Of a stretch of 7,148 nt of DNA, positions 1 to 6,100 are shown in pieces. Location: positions 4,374-11,521 of the forward strand of contig PBMM01000022.1 of NCBI GenBank assembly GCA_002723635.1. Reading direction: 5' to 3'. Origin of the DNA: Methanobacteriota archaeon. Lineage in GTDB: Archaea; Thermoplasmatota; Poseidoniia; Poseidoniales; Poseidoniaceae. The notes under the pieces were generated by a model, which was given only the letters and a program-made list of their open reading frames with translations, searched no databases and was not told the origin of the DNA. A program made the translations under genes and the position numbers. Position 1 is the stretch's first letter. Each line of letters opens with the position of its first letter.

Positions 1-678
1 CTCCAAGGCCCCCATCTGATTTGCCCGGGGTGCATAATGGCCGCCACCAAAAGTGACCAGCACGGGAACCTTCGGGGGTGCTTCAGGAGATGAGCCACCG
101 TTCAGCTCCTCCTGGAGGAGGCAGATGATCACGTCCGCCCAAACATCAGCGGCCCCATTGTGGCCCCACGTTGCTGCGGTTGAACCAACCTCAAGGAAGG
201 CCGCTGGTGCCTTTTGTGAAGGTCCATGGTGGGTGACTTCGAGGCTCACTTCAAATTCAGGAATTCGTGCATCATCGACACGTTTGAGCAGGCTCCTCCA
301 GATCCTGGCCAGCCGGGGTGACGGAGGGGGCGCTGAACCGGAACGTCCTCCAAAAGGCGGCGTTTCCTCAGGACCAAGATGCGGCACACCGACTGGATGA
401 ACGGTCAAACATGGTCGGCCGCTCGAGGCAGCGTGCTTTGACAAGAAGAGCACGTCTTCGACCCGTTCTCCGGTGTGTCTTTCCCAGCGCTGGTCCAAGT
501 CGTCTTGGTCCAAATGCAAACCAGGACGGAACCACAGTCGGACGCGCCCCTTAGCAAAGGTAGGAGCCCCCTCAACCGGAACACTGGGCTCCAATTCATG
601 GCGAGCAAGAAGGGCGTGAGCCATGCACGTTGAGGCCTCGTCGCCCTCGCAGGCCACGAGCAAAACGATCAGGCTCAT
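1..678 (-). CDS. dtdA: D-aminoacyl-tRNA deacylase, archaeal DtdA (GEK1-like) type, 3' part outside window
   Basis: The product removes D-amino acids wrongly attached to tRNA; it is the archaeal/plant enzyme family, unrelated in sequence to bacterial Dtd. The reading frame is open from the ATG at 678 to the window edge, giving 226 residues. Family hallmarks appear in order: a short hydrophobic first strand (SLIVLLVA), then LSKHAASSGRPCLTVHPVG at 79-97, a GG-containing Pro/Gly-rich loop at about 102-121, VTHHGPS at 148-154, FLEVGSTAATW at 161-171, and GGGHYAPR at 211-218. The His pairs and the GGGHYAPR stretch are the conserved, probably catalytic, metal-associated region. Family members are usually about 270-290 residues, so roughly the last 50 or more are missing because of the window edge, not because of a mutation. 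The ATG at 678 fits the normal N-terminus of the family; the next Met, residue 19, would remove the first beta strand. It diverges from the propeller gene with essentially no spacer. Identification is firm. Confidence 0.93.
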   Translation of the reverse strand, partial: MSLIVLLVACEGDEASTCMAHALLARHELEPSVPVEGAPTFAKGRVRLWFRPGLHLDQDDLDQRWERHTGERVEDVLFLSKHAASSGRPCLTVHPVGVPHLGPEETPPFGGRSGSAPPPSPRLARIWRSLLKRVDDARIPEFEVSLEVTHHGPSQKAPAAFLEVGSTAATWGHNGAADVWADVIICLLQEELNGGSSPEAPPKVPVLVTFGGGHYAPRANQMGALE

Positions 679-1642
679 GCCTCCTCGCAAGCGGTTCACC
701 TTGGTTTGCCTTGTGGCGAAGGTCCATGAGCGAGGGGCGAAACCCTCCCCCGTGGAACCTTGCCCCTTTCCCCCGGCGTGGATTCTCCCGCACGACGGTG
801 GTACCCTCTTGGTCGGCCGGGACGGTGAACTGCTGAACATGGATCTGGAAGGTCAGATCTCTGGACAACACGTCTGCCCTTTTCCAATGACCATGTCCCA
901 CGGCGTCATCCTCGGGGAACGCCTACTCGGCACGTGGATTGACCATGAACTCCGCATGGCTCGATTCGCGGCACTTGATGTCGGAGCATTGTCTTCGGGC
1001 CCAGCAAAAGCCTCAGTCCGAAGAGGAGAACCGGAAGCGATGCATCCAGCAGGACATGCGTGGTCCCACGCGCTCGATGCCGAACCGTTAGGGCTGATTG
1101 AGCATGATGGGAATGTGGCCCTCGCGCTTCATCCTGACGCTCTCTACTTGATCGATGCTGAGGGGCGAGAGATTGAGCGAACCACGATCCCCAAACCGGT
1201 GGATGGCCTCGGGGCAAGTCTGGTCAGCATGCACAGCCACGAAGGCGCGGTCTTGATCACCCTACGGGACGGTTCCTACCACCGCGTAACCTTCGGCGGC
1301 ATTCCGCCTGTGTTGTTGGGACGTTCACCGACCACTCAACCCATTCGAGATGTCGCCTACGGCCCCGAAGGTCGACTGGTGCTGACTGAGGACTTCGAAG
1401 CTCTCTGGACCGATGGTGAGGAGGTGCGCATGCGCGCTCGGCTCAGCGGTCCACCCGGGCAAGTGCTCTGGTCGGCCAAGGACGAGGCGTGGTTGATTGC
1501 TGGCTGGCGCGAACGCGTCCTGTTGGGCGCAAACGGATTCAAGCGGACCGATCGCGACAACGTTGACGTCGCGCTCTATGCATCAAAAGAGGGTGTGTCG
1601 GTGCTCGACAACGATGGCGCTTGGAGCGCCTTTGATGCGTGA
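677..1642 (+). CDS. Uncharacterised beta-propeller-like protein
   Basis: I do not recognise a named family. The frame is open for over 1000 bases on the plus strand and the protein is coherent. From about residue 34 of this start it shows repeated short beta-strand pairs with Asp-Gly turns, for example TLLVGRDGELLNMDL, NVALALHPDALYLIDAEG, GAVLITLRDGSYHRV, GRLVLTEDFEALWTDG, EAWLIAGWRERVLLG and GVSVLDNDGAWSAFDA. The spacing of about 40-50 residues is typical of a six- or seven-bladed WD40/YVTN-like propeller. There is no signal peptide or membrane segment, so it is probably cytosolic, perhaps a binding scaffold; no catalytic motif is visible. The start is uncertain. ATG 677 is listed, but ATG 623, TTG 701, GTG 713 and GTG 752 are in frame. 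ATG 623 would lie 56 bases inside dtdA, and none has a convincing Shine-Dalgarno site. The stop abuts that of rps27ae in a tail-to-tail arrangement. Confidence 0.75.
   Translation: MPPRKRFTLVCLVAKVHERGAKPSPVEPCPFPPAWILPHDGGTLLVGRDGELLNMDLEGQISGQHVCPFPMTMSHGVILGERLLGTWIDHELRMARFAALDVGALSSGPAKASVRRGEPEAMHPAGHAWSHALDAEPLGLIEHDGNVALALHPDALYLIDAEGREIERTTIPKPVDGLGASLVSMHSHEGAVLITLRDGSYHRVTFGGIPPVLLGRSPTTQPIRDVAYGPEGRLVLTEDFEALWTDGEEVRMRARLSGPPGQVLWSAKDEAWLIAGWRERVLLGANGFKRTDRDNVDVALYASKEGVSVLDNDGAWSAFDA
680..686 (-). promoter_or_regulatory. Shine-Dalgarno-like GAGGAGG before dtdA
   Basis: On the minus strand GAGGAGG ends one base before the dtdA ATG. The match to the anti-Shine-Dalgarno sequence is strong, but a 1-base spacer is much shorter than usual. 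It may be a poorly spaced site, a chance match, or a hint that initiation is unusual. No better downstream start in frame preserves the family N-terminus. Confidence 0.4.
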
Positions 1643-1645
1643 TCA
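1640..1645. other. Back-to-back convergent stop codons (TGATCA)
   Basis: The plus-strand propeller gene ends with TGA at 1640-1642 and the minus-strand rps27ae ends with TGA whose complement occupies 1643-1645. The two stops together form the palindrome TGATCA with no base between them. No T-rich tract or hairpin is visible next to the junction, so at least one transcript presumably terminates inside the opposing coding region. Confidence 0.9.
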
Positions 1646-1819
1646 CTCGTCGTTCTTGACGGTGTAACCGCAGCGTCCACAGGACTTGCGGTTGCCGTGA
1701 ACGGCAAGGAAGATACCCGGGCCGCACTGTGGCTCAGGGCAATATTCGCCTTTGATTTCGAGACCGTTTTCGCCAACGACGAACTTGGAGACCTTGGCCT
1801 TCTGCCACTTGTCGCCCAT
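1643..1819 (-). CDS. rps27ae: Small-subunit ribosomal protein S27ae (eS31)
   Basis: This 58-residue zinc-ribbon protein of the 30S subunit is the archaeal counterpart of the ribosomal part of eukaryotic ubiquitin-S27a. The sequence begins MGDKWQKAKV and carries GEYCPEPQCGPGIFLAVHGN at 24-43 followed by SCGRCGYTV at 46-54. The four zinc ligands are Cys27, Cys32, Cys47 and Cys50. The first pair is spaced C-x4-C, whereas the archaeal versions I know use C-x2-C (CPRCG); the eukaryotic form uses C-x4-C (CPSDEC). The start ATG at 1819 shares its A with the TGA stop of rps24e (TGATG), indicating translational coupling, and GGTGAGG on the minus strand at 1824-1830 provides a ribosome-binding site four bases upstream. 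It is the last gene of the operon. The assignment is firm although the gene is short. Confidence 0.96.
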   Translation of the reverse strand: MGDKWQKAKVSKFVVGENGLEIKGEYCPEPQCGPGIFLAVHGNRKSCGRCGYTVKNDE

Positions 1820-2139
1820 CAAGCCTCACCGCCTTCGCTGTCGTCTGCATCGCCGGCACCGCCGTGCAAGGCTTCGTGCCGCTTGTGGATGTAAGCAGGC
1901 TCAACGGCCATCGCTTCTTTCGACGTGTAGACGAAAGCGCGACCGGTGGTCATGGCCATGCCAAACCGCGTGCTGCAGTTCTTGATGACCACAAGGCTGA
2001 GATCATCCCCAGGCTCGAGTCCGCGGACCATTTCGATGACGGCCTTGCGGGATGGGGTGGATTGCTTGGGGTGCTTCCATTGGAAGTCGATTTCCACGCG
2101 GTGGAGGAGCTTGTTTTCAATTCGGTTGACGATTTCCAT
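1819..2139 (-). CDS. rps24e: Small-subunit ribosomal protein S24e (eS24)
   Basis: The product is a 106-residue 30S subunit protein found in archaea and eukaryotes. Family features are FQWKHPKQSTPSRKAVIEMV (19-38) with the conserved TPSR element, then SLVVIKNCSTRFGMAMTTGR (48-67) with the FG-x3-T-x-G pattern, AFVYTSKEAM, and EPAYIHKRHE towards the end. Length fits the archaeal family. The C-terminal 14 residues are Gly/Asp/Glu-rich (GGAGDADDSEGGEA) where many homologues end in a basic tail; this may reflect a proteome with acidic bias. The ATG at 2139 has a GAGGAG ribosome-binding site eight bases upstream that overlaps the spt4 stop. Its own stop overlaps the rps27ae start, so both are translated from the same transcript. 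Confidence 0.97.
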   Translation of the reverse strand: MEIVNRIENKLLHRVEIDFQWKHPKQSTPSRKAVIEMVRGLEPGDDLSLVVIKNCSTRFGMAMTTGRAFVYTSKEAMAVEPAYIHKRHEALHGGAGDADDSEGGEA

Positions 2140-2147
2140 GACGATTT

Positions 2148-2153
2148 CTCCTC
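2148..2153 (-). promoter_or_regulatory. Ribosome-binding site of rps24e
   Basis: GAGGAG on the minus strand lies eight bases before the rps24e ATG and shares bases with the TGA stop of spt4 (2152-2154). Strength and spacing support the chosen start at 2139 and co-translation within the operon. Confidence 0.8.
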
Positions 2154-2358
2154 AGTAGATGTTCACCTTCAGGGCGTATTGCCCCGGTTGACTGACCTGC
2201 AAGCGCTTGGCAATTTCAGAGCGCTCAGGTTGCATGATGATGACGAAACCTTGCCAGTCGGTGGAAACGCGAGCGGTTGGGCAGCGAGAGCATTGGTCGA
2301 CCTTATCGGCCAGAATCATGTGGCATTCGCCGCAAGCAAAGGGTTGTGCTGGCATCAT
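2152..2358 (-). CDS. spt4: Transcription elongation factor Spt4 (RpoE'')
   Basis: Spt4 forms a heterodimer with Spt5 (NusG-like) that clamps RNA polymerase and raises processivity. The 68-residue sequence has the N-terminal zinc finger, Cys9-x2-Cys12 and Cys23-x2-Cys26 (FACGECHMI and CSRCPT). The family's second half follows: STDWQGFVIIMQPERSEIAK at about 32-51, then PGQYALKV near the C-terminus. This segment forms the Spt5-binding sheet. Length is normal for archaeal Spt4. Two adjacent ATGs are possible. GAGGTGAT on the minus strand touches the first (2358), so the second (2355) is better spaced and may be the true start, removing one Met. It sits 6 bases after rpoE and 12 bases before rps24e. 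In many euryarchaea a DUF359 (dephospho-CoA kinase) gene occurs near here; none is present. Confidence 0.96.
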   Translation of the reverse strand: MMPAQPFACGECHMILADKVDQCSRCPTARVSTDWQGFVIIMQPERSEIAKRLQVSQPGQYALKVNIY

Positions 2359-2366
2359 ATCACCTC
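2359..2366 (-). promoter_or_regulatory. Ribosome-binding site of spt4
   Basis: GAGGTGAT on the minus strand is an eight-base match to the conserved 3' end of 16S rRNA. It overlaps the rpoE stop codon. GAGG ends four bases before the first ATG and seven before the second, favouring initiation at 2355. Confidence 0.75.
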
Positions 2367-2910
2367 AGTTTTCCTTCTCCCATGCTTGGCTTCCAAGGCC
2401 AGGCTGCTTGCAGGTCAAACCAATCTTTGACCGGCGGGGATCGGTGGTGTCCGGGGAAAGCGACACGATGCGGGCGCGAACGTGGGATCCCACGGCGAGG
2501 CGCTTGCCGCCGGAGCGGCCTTCGATGATACCTGCGCCCACGTTGACGTCGACCATGTCCTCCATGATCTGCGACTTGTGGAGCAGCGCTTCCATTGGGC
2601 CGATGCGAATGAACGCACCGAACTCGTTGATTTCGGAGACGGCCCCTTCGACGACTTCGTAGTCTTCCATGCAGAACACCACAGCATCGAACTTGACCTT
2701 CTGGTAGATGGCACCGTCACCGTGAATGATTCGACCACGGCCGATGGGCTCGTGGTTGGAGGTCACCAAGACGAAACGGTTCTGCTCGTCGAATCGACCT
2801 TCGAACGCCGTCATAGCCAAGCGGTCGATGTGCTGGTGGAGTGAAGCCCCTCGGCGCATGTATTCCGCAGGAATACGGATGGTGTCCTCTTTGCTGACGA
2901 TTTTGTACAT
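2365..2910 (-). CDS. rpoE: DNA-directed RNA polymerase subunit E' (Rpb7)
   Basis: The product is the archaeal Rpb7 homologue, which with RpoF (Rpb4) forms the polymerase stalk that contacts emerging RNA and assists open-complex formation. The 181 residues show the N-terminal RNP-like tip domain (about 1-80), including a GDGAIYQKVKFDAVVF stretch at 64-79. A C-terminal S1/OB RNA-binding domain begins at EVVEGAVSEINEFGAFIRIG (85-104), followed by MEALLHKSQIMEDMV (106-120). The domain order and the EFGAF and HKSQI motifs match archaeal RpoE'. The end KIGLTCKQPGLGSQAWEKEN is normal for the family (KIGLTMRQPGLG-like). Start ATG 2910 gives the standard MYKIV N-terminus. A run of seven G on the minus strand (2919-2925), eight bases upstream, is the only ribosome-binding candidate and is weak. 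It is the first gene of the operon, facing the divergent surface-protein gene. Confidence 0.97.
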   Translation of the reverse strand: MYKIVSKEDTIRIPAEYMRRGASLHQHIDRLAMTAFEGRFDEQNRFVLVTSNHEPIGRGRIIHGDGAIYQKVKFDAVVFCMEDYEVVEGAVSEINEFGAFIRIGPMEALLHKSQIMEDMVDVNVGAGIIEGRSGGKRLAVGSHVRARIVSLSPDTTDPRRSKIGLTCKQPGLGSQAWEKEN

Positions 2911-2943
2911 CGCAAGTTCCCCCCCGGGTCACTCCACGGGCCG

Positions 2944-2955
2944 GGAACCGGTTCC
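2944..2955. promoter_or_regulatory. 12-base perfect palindrome, possible operator
   Basis: GGAACCGGTTCC is its own reverse complement. It lies 34 bases upstream of the rpoE ATG, where a dimeric regulator could bind or where the rpoE leader RNA could fold on itself. It could be chance in a GC-rich region; no second copy is seen in the window. Confidence 0.35.
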
Positions 2956-2977
2956 GTCCGTCACAGGCAAAGCCTCT

Positions 2978-3004
2978 GGAAGGAGCGACCGAAGTCGTCC
3001 TTCC
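2978..3004 (-). other. Stable hairpin with UUCG tetraloop upstream of rpoE
   Basis: Read on the minus strand, GGAAGGA pairs with TCCTTCC and CGAC pairs with GTCG around a TTCG loop. This gives an 11-base-pair stem with a single bulged C. C(UUCG)G is an exceptionally stable RNA tetraloop, and it has that form only in the minus-strand transcript (the plus strand reads CGAA). The hairpin lies 68-94 bases upstream of the rpoE start. No T-run follows it, so it does not look like an intrinsic terminator. It may be a leader-RNA structure of the operon or a DNA-level site. Confidence 0.5.
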
Positions 3005-3016
3005 GTCCGCCAACCC

Positions 3017-3025
3017 GTATATGAA
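3017..3025. promoter_or_regulatory. Candidate TATA box at the midpoint of the divergent region
   Basis: The segment reads GTATATGAA on plus and TTCATATAC on minus. It is the only stretch close to an archaeal TATA box in the GC-rich spacer. Used in the minus direction it would place the rpoE start site near 2990-3000, inside the hairpin sequence; used in the plus direction, near 3045. No clear purine-rich BRE lies on either side. Confidence 0.3.
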
Positions 3026-3090
3026 GCGCACGGTTGCGGCGTTGACGATTTGGGGCGCAGGCGTTCGTTCTGAGCATCCTAGGCACCAAA

Positions 3091-3100
3091 CCCATAACAA
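3091..3100 (+). promoter_or_regulatory. Candidate TATA-like element for leaderless expression of the surface protein
   Basis: CCCATAACAA is an A-rich patch in otherwise GC-rich sequence. It is centred about 27-28 bases before the ATG at 3124, where a TATA box would sit if transcription started at the ATG. The absence of any Shine-Dalgarno site before 3124 agrees with a leaderless mRNA, which is common in archaea. The match to the TATA consensus is weak. Confidence 0.3.
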
Positions 3101-3123
3101 CCTCGCGCGGCCCACTCGCCTTG

Positions 3124-6100
3124 ATGGAGGCCATCCCTCGGACGTTCCGAGACAAGAAGGGGCTGGCCATCCTGCTCCTTCTCATGTTCGTCCTTCCGCT
3201 CGGGATGGGCATGATTCAGCCTTCTGAGTTTGCGCCCCTGTCCGCTCCAGCATCGACGGGAAGTGGAGATGATGCACCAGTCCAGCCATGGCCGCAGTAC
3301 ATGGGATCATCCAACAAAAACGGATCCATGCCCGCCCATTCTCCTGACGGGGGACCAGGCAACGGTGAGGTCGTCAACGTCACCGTGTTAGGAACCATCG
3401 ACGACCCGGTGGTGAATTGGGTCGCCAGCGAGGACGGAGGGACCACCGCATACGGCAGCCTCATCCTGGACCTATCTGCCAACATCCAGCGCCCTGATTC
3501 GGCATCCCAGCGATGTGCAGATGGCGACATGTTTGCCCTTGTCATCGATTCAAGCGACGGAACGGACCATACCATGCGACTGATTACCGGCGACGACGCA
3601 AAGATTGCATGGGAAGTCAACCTTGGAGCTTCGGAAACCATCCGCTCGACCCCGGTGGTCGCCGACATCGACGCAGACGGTGACGTCGAAATCGTTGTCA
3701 GCAAAGACACCAGCAGCGGCCTTGATGTGCAAGCGTGGTCACCTGATTTGGAATGCGATGCATCAGGCTGGGTGCGCACCGGTCACAGCAACGAGCGCCT
3801 TTGGACGTGGTCGGACGCGGATTACAGCTTGAGTGCGCCCTCGCCTCACTTCCCCTCCTCGCAATCCGGACACCGTGCCGATACACAGCCCTTGCTCGAA
3901 GACGTGGACCTTGACGGTGTCAACGATTTGGTCCTGGCTGTCGTAGACGAAACCACCGACGACCCGACCCTCTTGGCCCTCCCACTGGACGGCAGTTCGC
4001 CGAGTGCACCGTTGTGGGAGGTGGCCTTGGACCGAGGCACGCATCCGTCCGATCCAACAGCGGTGCGCATCGACGGTTCGAACGTCGACGTGGTGGTGAC
4101 CACCATCGATGCCTCGAGCGGCGCGATGTGGGCATGGAAAGTTGACGGAGGAACGGGCGCTTTGGATTGGGAACGCGCCCCCATTCCCGGAACTGATTCC
4201 GACCAAGACGCCCCGCGTCTGCGTTTGCCTGGCCCGGTCATCGTCCAATTGGATGCGGATGCAGAACCGGAAGTCATCCTGACCGTGCCCACCGATCCGA
4301 ACGGTCGCACGTCAGGAAGCGGTGCGCGCTTTGTGGCCATGGAATTGACCTCAACCACGGAGATTTTCTCATTCCGTGCTCCAAACGGTTACGCCGATGC
4401 ACCACCACTGCCCATTGACACCGACGGGGATGGCGTCCACGATCGCCTATGTTGGGTCACGTGGTATTCCTCAGCGGCGACCAGCTTCGACCGACAGGGT
4501 ATGGCAGGGTGCCACGACATCAGCGACGATCCACCGGTCAAAGAGTGGAGTCGAACGATGGAACGTGGGAGCGGGAACGATAACGACGAGATCGCCGTCG
4601 CTCCACCCTTGTGGATGGATGTGGACGGGGACGGACCCGCAGAGTTGTTGGTGGCCTTTGGCCGGCGGCTGCACTGCTTCGATGGCGAAACCGGAGCCCC
4701 AACCGACGTCTCCACACCATGGGAAGACCCCGTGCCTCTTCCTCACAGAACATGGGCTGCCCCAGCCGTGGGGGACATGGACGGAGACGGACACCTCGAC
4801 GTCCTCATTGGCGACATGCTCGTCTCGCAGCGGCAGTCTGACCTCGCTGTGCTTTCCGACGGAAGAGCGCTCCTGTTCACGCCAGAGGACCCCGATCCTG
4901 GTGAGGCCTACACCGTGTCCGCACGATTCGAAAATGTCGGGACCGAAGCCGCCCTGGACAACGTTGATGCTGTCCTCATCCAAGATGGCGAAGTGATATC
5001 TCGCCACAGGTTGGATGACTTGGAACCGATCGACCCGAGTGGAGACGGAACAACGGCTTCGTTTTCAGTAGGTTTGACCGCTTCGTTAGGCATCAGCGAA
5101 TTCACGCTTGTCTTGGATCCAAACGACAATCTGACCGAGGCCAGAGAAGACAACAACGTCGCTAACACGAACTTGGAAGTCAGGCCTCCTCACGCCGTGG
5201 ACCTCAGCGGCCCTGTGGACACACCAAATGTCCTACCCGGAACCAGCGAGCGTATTGAGGTGGATGTGATGTCCACCGGGACAAGGGAGGCCACATGGCA
5301 GGCTGCATGGTCCGACGAAGATTTGCCCTCGGGTTGGTCGCTTACCTTCGTGTCCTCCAGCACCCAATTCAACCTCGCCTCAGGAACCAGCACAACCCTT
5401 GCGTGGGACCTGAACGTACCCAGCACGGCCCTCGGAGACGAAGAAGGGTGGTTCGACGTAACCGTTGAGCGCGTGAACGACCCCGAATCCAACGCCTCCG
5501 TGCGTATCCCCGTCGAGGTTCTCCGGACCCGAGGGCTCGACATGGAGGGACCGGATGGGACCGCCAGCACCAACGGACTCGGCCGACCCGGCCAAACTGC
5601 AACAGCGTGGTTTTCGATCGAAAACTTGGGCAACGCCGCTGAAACAACCACCTCGATTGATTGGTCAACGAGCACCTGGGGAGCACCCCGTGTTGAGAAT
5701 CAGCAGGGCGAGGAACAATACACGTTGACCTTGGAACCAGATGAGTTCCGGATGCTTCGGGCCAGCGTCGACGTGCCCCTCACCACATCGTACGGTCAAT
5801 CGATCACCGTCGTCCTTACGGTGTGCATCGGGGAAGGTTCTGACGAATTGTGCAGGGACCTCGACGTGGTGTTTGCAGCCAGCCGCACCACGGTTGAGCC
5901 TCCTCATCAACGGACTTTCCCGAACACGACCGTGGACTACACCGTCCAATCGGAATTGCCCAACAGTGGCATCTTGCAATGGAACAGCACACCCTTTGCA
6001 GCACTGCCCAACACCTGGGCTACCGCCGTCGTTGGTGCGAGCCTCAACGCCACCACGCTGGAAGTTACCGGCGCACCAAACAGCATCGCTACGTTTGTGG

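Larger units (their letters stand above)
2911..3123. promoter_or_regulatory. Divergent intergenic region between rpoE and the surface-protein gene
   Basis: These 213 bases contain no credible gene and must carry the promoters of the ribosomal/polymerase operon (minus) and the surface protein (plus). The most TATA-like core, TATAT within 3017-3025 (TTCATATAC on minus), sits almost exactly at the midpoint. If used it would leave leaders of roughly 80 bases on either side. The region also holds a strong hairpin (2978-3004), the palindrome GGAACCGGTTCC (2944-2955) and two copies of TTCCGTCCG (2952-2960 and 3001-3009). The promoter assignment is inferred from position and base composition only. 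Confidence 0.55.

Noticed and set aside
53..554. Two plus-strand open frames of 115 and 78 codons at the left end
   Set aside because: They lie antisense to dtdA, whose minus-strand frame carries clear family motifs; the plus-strand products are low-complexity and Arg/Ser-rich.
735..755. Short G/C stem (AGGG pairing with CCCT) near the propeller N-terminus
   Set aside because: A four-base stem in GC-rich sequence is expected by chance and could not be tied to a transcript.
1864..2430. Plus-strand open frame of 188 codons
   Set aside because: It is antisense to rps24e, spt4 and the end of rpoE, all of which are firmly identified; the translation resembles no protein.
2717..3115. Open frames crossing the rpoE upstream region (132 codons minus, 115 codons plus)
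   Set aside because: They overlap the start of rpoE in other frames, have Arg/Ser/Pro-rich content and no ribosome-binding site; the spacer is better read as regulatory.
3216..4358. Long minus-strand open frames of up to 187 codons inside the surface-protein region
   Set aside because: They mirror the GC-rich, Asp/Val/Thr-rich codons of the plus-strand gene and show no domain features.
4376..5007. Plus-strand frame of 206 codons and minus-strand frame of 178 codons
   Set aside because: Both overlap the uninterrupted propeller coding frame; the Ser/Thr/Pro/Arg-rich translations are typical out-of-frame products.
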